64,000 bases of DNA from Massospora cicadina. Taxonomy: Eukaryota > Entomophthoromycota > Entomophthoromycetes > Entomophthorales > Entomophthoraceae. Below are positions 11,144-22,239 of this stretch, piece by piece. The position numbers and the translations under genes were made by a program. The notes beneath the pieces were generated by a model. It saw only the letters and a list, made by a program, of their open reading frames with translations, was not told where the DNA came from and made no database searches. Numbering within the stretch: the stretch's first letter is position 1; each line of letters starts with the position of its first letter. Location of the stretch: contig JAKSZP010004191.1 in NCBI GenBank assembly GCA_022478985.1, forward strand, positions 62,001-126,000, given 5' to 3'.

Positions 11144-12095
11144 GATGGTTAGATTAATGCTTTCTTAGAAATATGGTTAAAACTGTATATGATGTAATTG
11201 ACTCCTGTTAGTTTGCAAAACAAGGCTTTTAATATACCCCAAATATGTGTTTCAAATTGCTGATTTTACTAACCTTTTTGGTATCAAACATTAATTTGGT
11301 AGGCCGTCTTCCTACTGCAATGTATGGTCATCGAGATATTATTTTAGCTATTGATCTCTTTTTAAATTATTTGGAACATTTCTATTTCAGGCTATGGCAA
11401 AGTCACTACCTCTTTTCTTCACAAACAACTTTCATATGACATGGTAGTCCAAGAGTCTTATTATCAGATAACTTGAATTAACTTTCTAAGTAGTTGCATA
11501 ACTTACTAAGTTAATTGGTGCTTATCATTACTGTACTGGGTTTTACCAACCTTTTAGAAATGGGCTGTTAAGAGCCAATGTCACTCATCTAGCTATACTT
11601 TAGAAAATAGCCTTTATGGAACTTTGGCAATGTATATATATCTACTGAGTGCAAGTTAGCCTATAGAGCCAAGCATCGTTAAGTAATATGTATATTTCTT
11701 CTAAAGACCTTTAAGGGCGAGATACTACTTACCTTGATTGTACAACCCATCTTAAGCTCTTATAGTCCTAAAACCAATAAATTTTCTTTAAAAAGGTTAG
11801 CCCATATACCTATATGGTTGCAGAATTGACTTATACACTATCTCTTACACTATTCATGGAGTGAGACTTCTAGTTAATGCTGAATACTGGATCCATTGAG
11901 TTTTGATTAGGAGACCTTGTTTTATTTTATCACCAATACCTGGAGGCCAAGCACATAAACTTAATTACCTTTGTTTTGGACTATATTGCAGTTTTACTAA
12001 CATGTAATTGATTTTTTTATTTGCATTTTTTGACTTAAGAAATGTTATTATTGAGGTCACAATTTATTCTTTAACAAAATGTTTCTAGTCATTAC
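11144..12095 (+). pseudogene. Ty3-type pol relic M, part 4 (integrase core)
   Basis: This continues the integrase broken at 4673. MVKTVYDVIDSC with FAKQGF near 11,172-11,230 is the Cys half of the zinc domain. GRLPTAMYGHRDIILAIDL near 11,300-11,357 is the start of the core, and the 64-aa open piece 11,245-11,439 covers it. Decay increases after about 11,600, and to 12,095 I see nothing recognisable. Confidence 0.7.
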
Positions 12096-12114
12096 TGAGG
12101 TTATCAAAATATCA

Positions 12115-14005
12115 ACTTAATCAATTTATTCAAGGTACGCCGACCAGGGGATGGACAGTACCAAATCACAACACCCAAAATGACAAAAAAACTACTAACC
12201 AAGTGGGAAGCGGAAACCGCTAACCCACCATGGCAGAGGGTGAGGAGGGGTTGGGGGTTGGTTTTCAGAAGGACCCGCCTCGATCATGGGATGTTGGTTA
12301 CAGTACCAGACTATAGTAGAGAGCCAGGGCGTTGGGGCATCCGCATAGTGGGGGTATAGGTCAGAATAGTAAGAGTTTTCCACTTCCTCATCAAGATAAT
12401 GACGGGAAAGTGTTTCAACAAAAGCTGCGAGGAAAACTTCAGCTTCTTTGTGGGCTTCAGGAAGTTGGGTGAAAAGGGAGACGCTGTGGCAGGTGATTTT
12501 GGCTGAGGGGTTGAATGAAGCAAGCGTTGCAATATTCATAACAACAACTTCAGCATCATCAAATAGTTTCAAGATGTCACTGCAGGCAGATTCAGGGAAG
12601 TTGGGGGAAGAAGAGGGTGGGCAGGCCATGCTGGAACTGAGCCACTGACTGGGCCACTGCAGTGCATAGTTTTGGGCACTGAGGAGAGGCCACCGCAGCT
12701 AAGGCAAGCTGGTGGTCACTTTGGAAGGGGGCTGTATTGGGCAGAGGAGCGAAATGGCGAGGGGTAGGGGTTTCATTGAAGTCAGGGTGGAAACTCTGCC
12801 CAACCATAATCTAATTGGCAGAGAGGTTGACCTGTATGCTTACTAATGGGGACATTACCTGATTTGTCAGTCTCAGCCAATAGATCCCATGGATTTGGTT
12901 CACTGGAATAGTGGAATTCAAATTTAGGTAGGTGGGATTGGACAAATGGGCGGCTGCTTGGGTGCCAACGGTGGTCTAGCATTGCTCTGATTGGCTGGGG
13001 TGGATTTAGGTGGGAGAGTATGGCTGGAGGTTTTGGGGGGCTGATTTTCACGCAGGCCCACTGAATGAGATTGGAGGGTGGGAGGGGGCAGCAAAGCGCC
13101 CCATACTGAACCTCCAGAGGGGGCTCAGAAGCTGCAGCCGCGGAATTGGCCTGAGGGCACGCTTTTTTTGCATGGTCAAGGCCAAAGCAGAGGGAACAAA
13201 TCTGCCTACCATTATCGGATCAAGCCCAAAAGAAATGATCAGGCGCTGCAGCCACACTAGCGCGGGGTGGGATTTGTTGGGCTATGGTAGGGTGGTGTGG
13301 GATGATGGTGGCTGTTGCACGAGGAGCAGCAAGGCGCTCCGCACCAGATGGAATGGCAAAGATGAGGTTGGGCTGAGTGCCATAAGCCATAAGCCCCGCA
13401 ACCAACTGGTCATACAAAACCTGGGGTGGAAGGTGGGATGGGAGATTTGCAAAGGATACCACTAGCATGGTGTCTGAAGGGAGGCGAGTACAGGTTGTGG
13501 GAATGGGGTTTTTTATAAATTAGAGGAATTTGTGCTGCCGCTTCAGCATCCTCCTCATATTGGAACCCAACGTCAAAGTAGCCCTTAAAAGGGCGGAAGT
13601 CTATAAAGCCAGCTGGCACAAAGGCTGCAGTGTCTAGGTCAATAATTGCCTTATTGGCATATGGGAACAAATGCCCATAGTCCACTCTGAGGCAATAGCG
13701 AATGGTGGAGCAAGGGAGGGCGAGAGGATGGGGGCAAGAAGGGCGGACGCGCGCCAGGTGGAGCGCTAAGTTCTGTGGGGGAACAAAATGGCTGGAAGCA
13801 GTGGGTGGGCTGTTTGAGCTCATCCAAACGCGCTTGCCCGCAGGGCAGAAAATTCTAGGTGGGGGTGCACCGCTGCCCCAACTGGGGTGGCAGGTGGCAG
13901 AGCCAAGGACATCAAATAATAGGTTTGGGCAGACGGCTGTGGATAAATAAAACTTAAATTTAAAATATCTCAAAAGTGACTTTGAGCGGTAAAAGAAAGT
14001 TAGGA
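12115..14005 (-). mobile_element. ORF1-only LINE-like element D
   Basis: This 1.89-kb minus-strand element is flanked by the 13-bp duplication TATCAAAATATCA (12,102-12,114 and 14,006-14,018). It carries a LINE ORF1-type gene and no endonuclease or RT. Its 3' tail, read on the minus strand from about 12,156 to 12,124, is GTCCATCCCCTGGTCGGCG then TACCTTGAATAAATT. That matches the tail of LINE B. It is closely related to element E, including the 5' terminal stretch. Confidence 0.85.
12195..13920 (-). pseudogene. element D ORF1-like protein, frameshifted
   Basis: The reading order on the minus strand has four parts. First comes an N-terminal domain with FRPFKGYFDVGFQYEEDAEA. Second is a block beginning MLVVSFANLPSHLPPQVLYD. 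Third is the zinc-knuckle region, broken by TGA at 13,220 where element E has CGG. Last is a C-terminal region with NPWDLLAETDKSGN, SDHQLALAAVASP, ADAPTPWLST and PPTPPHPLPWW. The gene would end near 12,195. At least four frame breaks are present. The role is presumably RNA binding and RNP formation, as for LINE ORF1 proteins. Confidence 0.75.
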
Positions 14006-14512
14006 TATCAAAATATCAGACATGGTGAGAAAAGATATTTGACTGATTGATTATCACGATAGAATCAACGTCTAGACCTAAGAAGTGAGTTAGAGAAATT
14101 TGATCAATTCTTTATACAGAAAAATTAATAGATGTTAAGGATCAATTCTGTACTAGGAAAATCCATCGTGCTGATTAAGCCCAGAATATACATAAATGAA
14201 TCCTTTTTATTTGTAGTGAAGGATCATTGAAACTTTAGGAGACCATTACATTGGGTGGCATATAAAATATTAAATAAAGAAGTACCTGCAAAAGAGTAAG
14301 AATCCAGAATCTGCCTGATGATTGACCTAAGTGATATCAAGTATCATCCAATTTGGTGCTTTTAACACACCTTTGTCCACATTAAATATTCTACAAAGTC
14401 ATTGTACAATCTGTATGCATTGCTTGACCAAGAGACTCCAATCCAGATTCCTCCCTTTTGTTATTTTTATAATCCTTTTCCTTACAGGGATTATAGTGTT
14501 ATATGTAACATA

Positions 14513-15241
14513 AAAAATGCATTCAAAAAGTTTTGGGAATAATGCTATTAAGGAAACGACTTAACAGATTAAGAAGTTTTGTTATGCATCATTCACATAA
14601 ACTACTTCCCTCTCTATACAGGTTTTAGAATTCTCATACAATCGTTAAAAGCATGCGCATACTCCTCCTTTAAAATCATTTTTGAAAAGCTGTCACATTT
14701 TTCTGAATTGTCTCAACTTTATTAAAACGCTGCCTCTTAAGTGCCACCTGCATCTTAGGAAACAGAAAGAAGTCAGCTGGAGCCAAATATGTTGAGTAGA
14801 GTGGATGGTTAATCACTGTGACTGTTTTTCTGACAAGAGACTTTGAGGCAATCAATGATGAGTGGCTGGAGCATTGTCATGCAGAAGAAACGACTCATCA
14901 TTAAATGCCTTAAAGTCTCTTGCTGATAATCAGCCTTAATGATTAACCATCCACCCTACTCACCAGATTTGGCTCCAGCTAACTTCTTTCTGTTTTCTAA
15001 GCTGAAGGTGGCACTTAAGAGGCAGCGTTTTAATAAAGTAGAGACAATTCAGAAGAATGTGATAACTTTAAAAAATGATTAAAGGAGGAGTATGCACATG
15101 CTTTTAACGATTGTATGAGAAATCTGAATTTGTTTGGAGAGGAAGAGATGTATGTTGATTGATAAATAATATATTTCTATTTATATGAAAAGTTGTGTCC
15201 TTATTAGCGTTAGTCCTAAAACTTTTTGAGTGCATTGTGTA
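14513..15241. mobile_element. foldback mariner: two inverted transposase 3' halves
   Basis: Two arms of about 340 bp are inverted copies of each other with a loop of about 29 bp near 14,856-14,884. Each arm encodes the mariner transposase C-terminal block; the right arm reads SPDLAPANFFLF and KVALKRQRFNKVETIQKN. The left arm plus loop read on the minus strand gives LLHDNAPATHH, the second catalytic Asp motif. The arms end in a shared terminus ATGCAnTCAAAAAGTTTT, and TA lies at each edge. It sits inside the J 5' LTR. It cannot encode an intact transposase. Confidence 0.8.
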
Positions 15242-15482
15242 TAAAAACCCCTATTTTATATTAAAAAAATTACGCCACTATAATTCTCTTTTTGGTACTT
15301 GACTTGATAGATTACTTATGCAAATCTTAATATAGGAGGGATACTATAGCTTATGGGACCTAAGAGTGACTTTTCACCCTCAAAAATGCTTAAAATACTT
15401 ATCTTGAGACTTAGACTGCTACAAGTATTGACTTTCAGGCTTTTTGGGCAGCACCTTTGAGCCATAAAATTGAAAGCTTACA

Positions 15483-17900
15483 GGCTGATGCTCACTACAG
15501 GATTAGCCAATGCTTAACAAAACCTGCATTTAATTGATCACGCCATGGAAGACAATCTGATTGATAGTTTAACCTACTTGGTGAAAAACTGTAAAAGTGA
15601 ATAAGATGACCAAATGAGAAGTTTGTTTATCGTGACAATTAAAGAAGTACAAGAAAAATCCATTGGAGATTCCTAAATCTTTACATCTAACATGATATTA
15701 ATAAAGCAGTCTGGGACTTACTTTGAGGAGTCATAAACCCAGAAGAAAGAGCCAACCTTAAAGGGATCATCATGGACAGGACTATCATGAACCTATATAA
15801 GTTATATGCTCTCCCAAATATACAGTTCAAGTTCAAATCCTTTTTGCTACATCATGTGATTTCTATACTCAGCACTTTATAATATTTTGAATTTATTTGG
15901 AGTCCATAATGGAAACTTTGTCATCATATTAATACCCATAGGGCCTTAAAGATGGCTATAACAGGTATATAATTTGGCGCCTCAAAGTATATGGGGACAT
16001 CTGCTGAAAGTTGAAGAGAATCGTTACTATATAATAAACTTTGTAAACAGATGGGGACCATTGATTCCAGTGTTATTAAGTATGTGTAGAAAGCTATGGA
16101 GCTTCTCAGAAAGACTTTTACAAAGTTTAATGAGATCACTAAAAGATTACTTGACGCTTTTGCCCAAGAATTTTGAAGTAAAATAAACTGAAACTATGGT
16201 GAAATGGTGGACCAAGAATTTACTAGCCGTCATAATTAAGAAGAACGAACTAAGCTCCTCAAGTCTTAGCTAAAGTAAGCCCTATGATGAATTGATGAGC
16301 TTGAAACCCATAAAACCTCAGAGAATCATTAAGTACCCCTAAATATTATTTTCTGATTAGTCCATGGTGAAAAAATCTGGAATCCCGTGTGACACAGGTT
16401 TCTACTCATTCTGTTACCAAGAGATATAACAAATTGAAGAGAAAAATGAGAGGCAAATCACCTAGTTAAGTAGATATTAACCAAATCCCTTGTCAACTCA
16501 ATAAAGCTGAGCAATTATGGATAATCTTACAGAAGAGCTGAATTCCAAGACTTTTAAGCCTCCTCAAAACACTGAATACTAGCAGATGAAGTTAAACTTG
16601 AATTGGTGCATTGGAGTATCAGAGGATAAAAACTCTTGCAAACTTACCGCTCATCCACTAATTAATAGGTTTAAGATCTAGAAATATGTGTTAAGAACTT
16701 AAAGAAAGACAAAGCTGTTCTTGAATTAAGAATTAACCTGCTTTATGTCACTCAACACCTAATCTAAAGAAAAAGAAGCAATATCTTAACCCTATACAGG
16801 ATCAAATATATCAACTCATGCATCAAGTTGAACAGAGCAACACATGAACCAAAATTACTAGAACCAAAGCTCCTGAAGTACACATCATCACGGGATTAAA
16901 AAGCCATTACCTTTAACCTACCTTCAAAGACAAGTTTACACCTGAAAAAGAGAATATCACATCTTTTCTTAATGTCTATGAAGCTGAAATGAAAGGTGTG
17001 AATTATCTTCAAGATATTAAGTATATATTTTACCTTGACTATGCTGTATGGTTCAAAATGTTATGGTACCTCATATGGACAACTTAAACACTTGTAGTGA
17101 AGGAAGCGCTCATCAAAGCATTTGGTTTCAAGGAATGTTTGAGTATGAAGAAACAGGACTTCATGAGAATTGATCTGCTTAAAAATAAACCAAGGCCAAA
17201 ACTTGTCATTTCTTCTATATTGATGATAAATCACTGATAACCTCAAAGATGCTTATACTGAATGATAATGTAGCTGCCATTGTTGCTGACCACATAGTAT
17301 TCCTTACCTATCCATGCACGTTGCATCTGTCAAATGAAGCTTCTACTTTGTCTTAGACATTTAAAGAGCCCTTCTAATTGTGGTTAATATATACAAGCCA
17401 TAGACATCCCAAAAGTCTATGAAACACAGAGTGTATATTGTAGAGAAAGAAAAGCTTAATAAGGTGGATAAGCTCTTATTAACTACTGCGAGAAAACAAC
17501 AATGAAGATATGTGTTTTATGAAGAGCCTTGCTTTTGCTGACCAAGGGAAAAGGGTGGTATGCTTAGAATCAGGTGCCTATAAGAAGACCAACCTAAAGT
17601 ACCTGAAAGAAAAAATTTGACAATTGCTTATCTCACGTGTATTAAGAATGATTCTAGCAAATGATTCTGGAGGGATTACAAGGACACAATTTATTAAATT
17701 TAGGTACAGTCAATGATCTCGCCATTCCTAATCGCTTTAGCACCAAAAATATTGATAATATGAAGATCTAGAGAACATTTACCTCAGCCAAGTTATTGGA
17801 CGCCCCAGAGTAATTGATACGACCATTGATGCTGATAAGTACCTTGCCCTGTTGATATGATCCATATTAAGCGTGCAAATTCTGATGGAGGTTAATAAAA
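15483..17900 (+). pseudogene. element J gag region, degenerate
   Basis: This follows the 5' LTR. A capsid-like segment TTFLNVYEAEMKGVNYLQDI followed by FYLDYAVWFKMLW is readable near 16,955-17,070. It matches the pattern of retrotransposon gag domains, and KEALIKAFGF follows. No zinc knuckle is visible. Stops are frequent throughout. Confidence 0.45.
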
Positions 17901-17959
17901 AATCCTGAGACTTCTAAAAGCTCAATACAATGTTTCAATTTATATAGAAGTTAGCCCTC

Positions 17960-18340
17960 CCACCAAAGTTTGGAGAAACCATTACCATAGTTGAAGTGAT
18001 GATTCAAAATTTTAAAGTTATGGCTAACCTGGACATAGGATCCTCAATAAACGTTGTCTCATTCTGTATAATCAAAAAGATCAAACTTGCCCCCAACTTC
18101 AAATACACCCAGGAGTATGGAACTGCCAGTCCATATACTAAAGTGATAGGCAGGTAAAAACCTTCCAATTTGAAATGGTAAATTAGTTTTCTCAGCTTTT
18201 ATAGCTGCCCTAAACAAAAGTCATTATATAATTTAATTTGTGACACAGATCATTATCTAATATGAATGAGTCATCATTCTAAATGAAGGTAGTTTATTAC
18301 TAAATAATTATGAAGTTCCTCATGTTCTAAGTAGTAAAGA
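17960..18340 (+). pseudogene. element J protease
   Basis: MANLDIGSSINVVSFCIIKK followed by IKLAPNFKYTQEYGTASP matches the element A protease, with DIG in place of the catalytic DTG. Frameshifts follow. Confidence 0.6.
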
Positions 18341-18949
18341 CTCCATAAAATAGTAATACTCTTATCTGTTTAGGTACCCTGTTTTTGCTTTAACTTTGCA
18401 ATAAACTACTTCTAGAAAAGAATTTACAAACAAGAAGCCCAACTTAGTAGTTGCAGAAGAAGAAAATCAGATTATGCCACTGAGGAGGTAAAGAGTAAAC
18501 CAGAAGAACAAAGAGTAGTTTCTTTTAGCACAACCCTGCGTATACCACAATACTGTTTACTACAATATACTATTGTTGATGGATTTAATAGATTAGAACT
18601 AAGAGTATTATCAAGAGTCCTTGGCCCGTCTTATTAGAGGCAAATTGAGCTGCCTTTGGAATTCCTGATATTCAATTTATCTTATTCAAGAACATCAAGA
18701 GAATAAAAAGGGCCAATTAATTTTCAGTGATGGAATTGACAAGGTACAATTAATTGGTACTCACCTTATTTATGGCCTACCCACCAATATAAATTGTGCC
18801 ATTTTACAAGTCCAAATATAGAAAAAGCAGGAGTAATTTGGTAAACTGTATCAATTAATTGAATATTATCAAGCTATTTTCTCTACGTCAGATGTCAACT
18901 ATTCTTATATAAAAGACTGAACATATATCTCAATGATGTAGGAAATTTA

Positions 18950-19620
18950 ATCCTGATACATCAAAGCCATAAAAGAAGTTAAATGTAGAGGAGCAATATA
19001 TGGAGAATGAGCTGTAACAAGTATCAAAAGTAAGCTTGCTTATAGCCCACCCAGAGCCCACAATCGTCCCCACTATTATTCATAAAGAAAAAATGGTGTT
19101 CACATAATAAACATGGATTATATGAAGATAAACAGCCTCACTAAGAAGGACAGCTATCTGATGCAATGGATTGACAATGCTCTGGCCTAACTCTTCAGCT
19201 CAAATTACTTCTCCGCCATAACTTTGCCAGTGACATTTGGCAGATGGATCTATTGCAGAGAGGCAAGAAAAACGCTCTTTGATATTCATGGAGGGATGTT
19301 TTTACCTTACCCAGCTTCCTCATGGATTATGCATTGTGCCCATCTTATTTCCATGAGAAATTGATCATATTATGAAAGATATCAAACTAAGCTGCGTTAT
19401 TGTCTATCTAGGTAGCATAACGGTGTTCTCAAAAACCTTAATTAATTATATAATTTTCTTTAAGTCAGTTTATAACAAAAAAGATAAAACCACATCAAAC
19501 TAAAGCCTGTAAAGTGTACCTATTTAAACAGATAATGGAACTCTTAATAATTTCATATTGCGGAAAAGAATTTGATTCATGTACAATAAGGTTGAAGCAA
19601 TCTCCAAGATACCTGAGCCA
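18950..19620 (+). pseudogene. element J reverse transcriptase
   Basis: Readable motifs include NMDYMKINSLTKKDSYLMQW then IDNALA, SNYFSAITL, a decayed block before DHIMKDIKLSCVIVYLG, and VFSKTL. The catalytic box reads YLGS in place of YLDD. Several frameshifts; inactive. Confidence 0.65.
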
Positions 19621-19779
19621 AAGAGCCTCAGACATATATTTGTGTCATTAGATGTTATGATATATTATCATTAAAATATCTCCAATTTCGCTCAATTTAC
19701 TAAACTCTTGTCTGTTTTCTTGCCAAAAACACCCTTTTTGTGTGCGAAATAGAGCAAAGAACTGCATTAAAGATCATGA

Positions 19780-20260
19780 AGAAATTTATTAAAATAAAGA
19801 TTAATGCTTTGACATCCAGACCATGGAAAGACATTCATACAAATTACAGACGCCTATGATTCAGCTGTAAGAACTATACTCTTGCAACTAGATGATGAAG
19901 TCATTGATAATCTGTTGGGTTATGACCATCTAGTACTAAAAAAAGTCATTGATAATCTGGTTTCTAAATACATCAAACGCTTTCAAAGGGTGAGAGAAAT
20001 TGCAGTTTTCACAGAGAAAGGGTACCTAGCCTTTCTTTTTGCCGTGAAACATTTCTTTCCCTTCCTGTATAATACAAACCTTATGTTGTTACAGACCACG
20101 CTTTATTAAATTGGCTGAAAACCCTGAAAGATCTAACAGGAAGACTAGCTTGGTAGTTTTTCAAATTTCAGCACTATGATAGGAAAATTTTCCTTTTTAC
20201 TGTGACAAAGCACATTAAAGGAGATGGGCTGATATAATCGTTATTATCAAATCTAGAAAA
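19780..20260 (+). pseudogene. element J RNase H with LINE micro-insertion
   Basis: The domain reads ITDAYDSAVRTILLQLDDEV, then is interrupted by a 30-bp insert with its duplicated target, and continues VREIAVFTEKGYLAFLFAV and KHFFPFLYNT. The insert keeps the frame (45 bp in all), so the 75-aa open piece 19,882-20,109 spans it. The TDHASLKW equivalent follows with stops. Confidence 0.7.
19900..19959 (+). mobile_element. 30-bp LINE C-type tail insertion with 15-bp duplication
   Basis: GTCATTGATAATCTG occurs at 19,900-19,914 and again perfectly at 19,945-19,959. The 30 bases between them begin TTGGGTTATGACC and end TCTAGTACTAAAAAAA. This is the 3' terminus of LINE C (51,363-51,393). It is an extremely 5'-truncated LINE insertion. 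Confidence 0.88.
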
Positions 20261-20269
20261 ATAGCAAAG

Positions 20270-21470
20270 CTGAACGGTTACATGACCTACTCCTGAAGAC
20301 AGACTTTTGGTAGGATGAAAATGAACCAGTTAAAAGATGTTAAAAGATGTCTGCAATATAAAAGTTTTGATGATTATTATACAAGAAAGTTATAACTAAA
20401 TTGTTATTTTACTTGCGCCCTTCAGAACAGGTATCCGTGATATAGAGGTCCATGATACCTTAGGACATAAAGGAGACCAAAAAACTTACAAATGGAATAG
20501 GGATATATACTATTTAGTAGTAATTTTGAACTATGTAGTGGAAGTTCTAGACTCTTGCATAGCTTGTAAAAACAAACACAGCACAAGGCCAAGTACAAGT
20601 ATCAGTCAATAACCCTCAGCATACATTCCATACTATCAGTACAGAAATCATAGGTTTACTGTTTGAATTCATGGGGGAAATCAATAAATTCTTGTAATGA
20701 TCAATCATTTCATGAAGTGGGTCAAAGCGATTGACATTCCTGTGCAAACTGCTAAAGCTACCACTAGATTTTTATACAAAAACATATTTACTAGGAATGG
20801 TTTCCTGCAGGTAGTACTATGAGATAAAAGGAAACTTTATTTTAAGAGTTGTGAGAATTTCAACTATGATCATGGGAACTCAACAACTATATTGAGCGCC
20901 TTACAATACAACAACTTATGGAATGTAGAAAGGGCAAATGGAACGTTATTTTAAATATTATGCAAGATAGATACTACCAATTCATTACACTAAACCAATA
21001 TCTATCAAATACATTTATGGCTTACAAGATAAAACTCCATTGTATCATCAAAATTTCACCCTCAGGCCTTATACATAAGTGAACCTGGAATCCCATGTCT
21101 TTTATCCTATAAAGTTACCAGCAATGATACTAAAGTGCCTGAAAAAGCCCTAAGAAACATCATCCTAGAATATTATACAACTTAAATCTGAAGCAATGAC
21201 AAATATAGCCAAAACGGTCACAAGAGAAGACTAAGAAGCAAATTCATTCTGCCAATGCTTACTTGATTTTAAATTTTGGATTTAGACTTGTGCTATCACA
21301 TTGTATAGCGCCCCAAGGAGGAAATTCAGAAGCACCTGTGATAGGCCATACGCTATAGCCTACAAATGCAGGGATGAATACTCAATAAAGTCCTTTCAGA
21401 AACTGGAGTAACAATCAACTGCCTAGATAGCCAACTCATACAATGATACTCATCTGCCAATATTCTTAAA
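20270..21470 (+). pseudogene. element J integrase, degenerate
   Basis: The layout matches element A's integrase. Traces include a Cys-containing CIACKNK block near 20,560, a core start near 20,640-20,720, and the C-terminal block KSEAMTNIAKTV near 21,190. The end lies at the purine tract TTAAAGGGGTGA before the 3' LTR. There is no chromodomain. Confidence 0.55.
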
Positions 21471-21477
21471 GGGGTGA

Positions 21478-22239
21478 TGCCAGATATCAGATACTGGACA
21501 TGATGAGAAGAAAAGTGACTAATTAAATCTCATGAGAAATTGACGCCTAGACCCAAAAGTGGTTAAAGAGACAAGTGATATTTTATATGGAAAAAAATGA
21601 TAGTTGGTAAGGCTCAATTAAATAATAGAAAATTCCATTGGACTGATTTGAGGCTAGAAACCTAAGATTAAATAATGCTTAATTGAGTTGAAGTATCATT
21701 GAGATGTTAGCCAATCATTAAACTAGGTGGCACATGAGAAAGTAAATTAAGATGTGCCCATAAAAGGGTAAGGATAAAGAATCTGCATGATGATCAATCT
21801 TAGTGATACCAAGTCTAATCCAATTTGGCTTAATTAACATACCTTTTAACCTTATCAAAAATATGCTACAAAGACATTTTACAATCTGGATGCATTGGCT
21901 GACCAAGAGACTCACTTCAATCTAGATTCTCCCTTTCATTATTTTATAATCCTTTTTCCTGATGGGTATTATATTTTCATATGCAACATATAAAACCTCT
22001 TATCTATAGTAAAAATAAAATTTACGCCATTATTTCTATATCAATCTTTGATACTTGACTTTGATATGTTCTTACACCAATCTTGTCATAGGACGGAAGC
22101 TCTAGCTAATGTGATCTAAACGTGACTTGTCACCCTCAAAGATAGATAAAAGACTTGTATTGAGTCTTAGACTGCTATAAGTATTGACTGTCAGGCTTTT
22201 TGGGCACAGCACCTATGAGCCAAAATTGGAAGTCCAACA
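21478..22239 (+). repeat. 3' LTR of element J
   Basis: It starts TGCCAGATATCAG directly after the purine-rich TTAAAGGGGTGA and ends in CA. It is uninterrupted, which makes it the reference for recognising the two insertions in the 5' LTR. Confidence 0.8.

Larger units (their letters stand above)
12096..15482 (+). repeat. 5' LTR of element J, split by two insertions
   Basis: The three pieces 12,096-12,114, 14,019-14,512 and 15,242-15,482 align in order with 21,478-22,239. For example, both LTRs contain TGACCAAGAGACT, TTACGCCA, and GTATTGACT followed by TCAGGCTTTTTGGGCA. The gaps correspond exactly to element D and to the foldback mariner. Confidence 0.8.
12096..22239 (+). mobile_element. Ty3-type LTR retrotransposon J, degenerate, with nested insertions
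   Basis: Its LTRs (12,096-15,482 and 21,478-22,239) align once two insertions are removed from the 5' copy: ORF1-only element D and a foldback mariner. Without them the 5' LTR is about 750 bp, against 762 bp for the 3' LTR. The internal region holds gag, protease, RT, RNase H and integrase, all heavily mutated. It is related to A but more decayed. No target duplication is evident: ATTAC before, AAGGT after. Confidence 0.8.

Noticed and set aside
13010..13465. Long plus-strand open frames opposite the ORF1 of D and E (for example 151 aa and 143 aa)
   Set aside because: They are antisense shadows of the GC-rich ORF1 genes; their translations have no motif and are not preserved in F, G or H.
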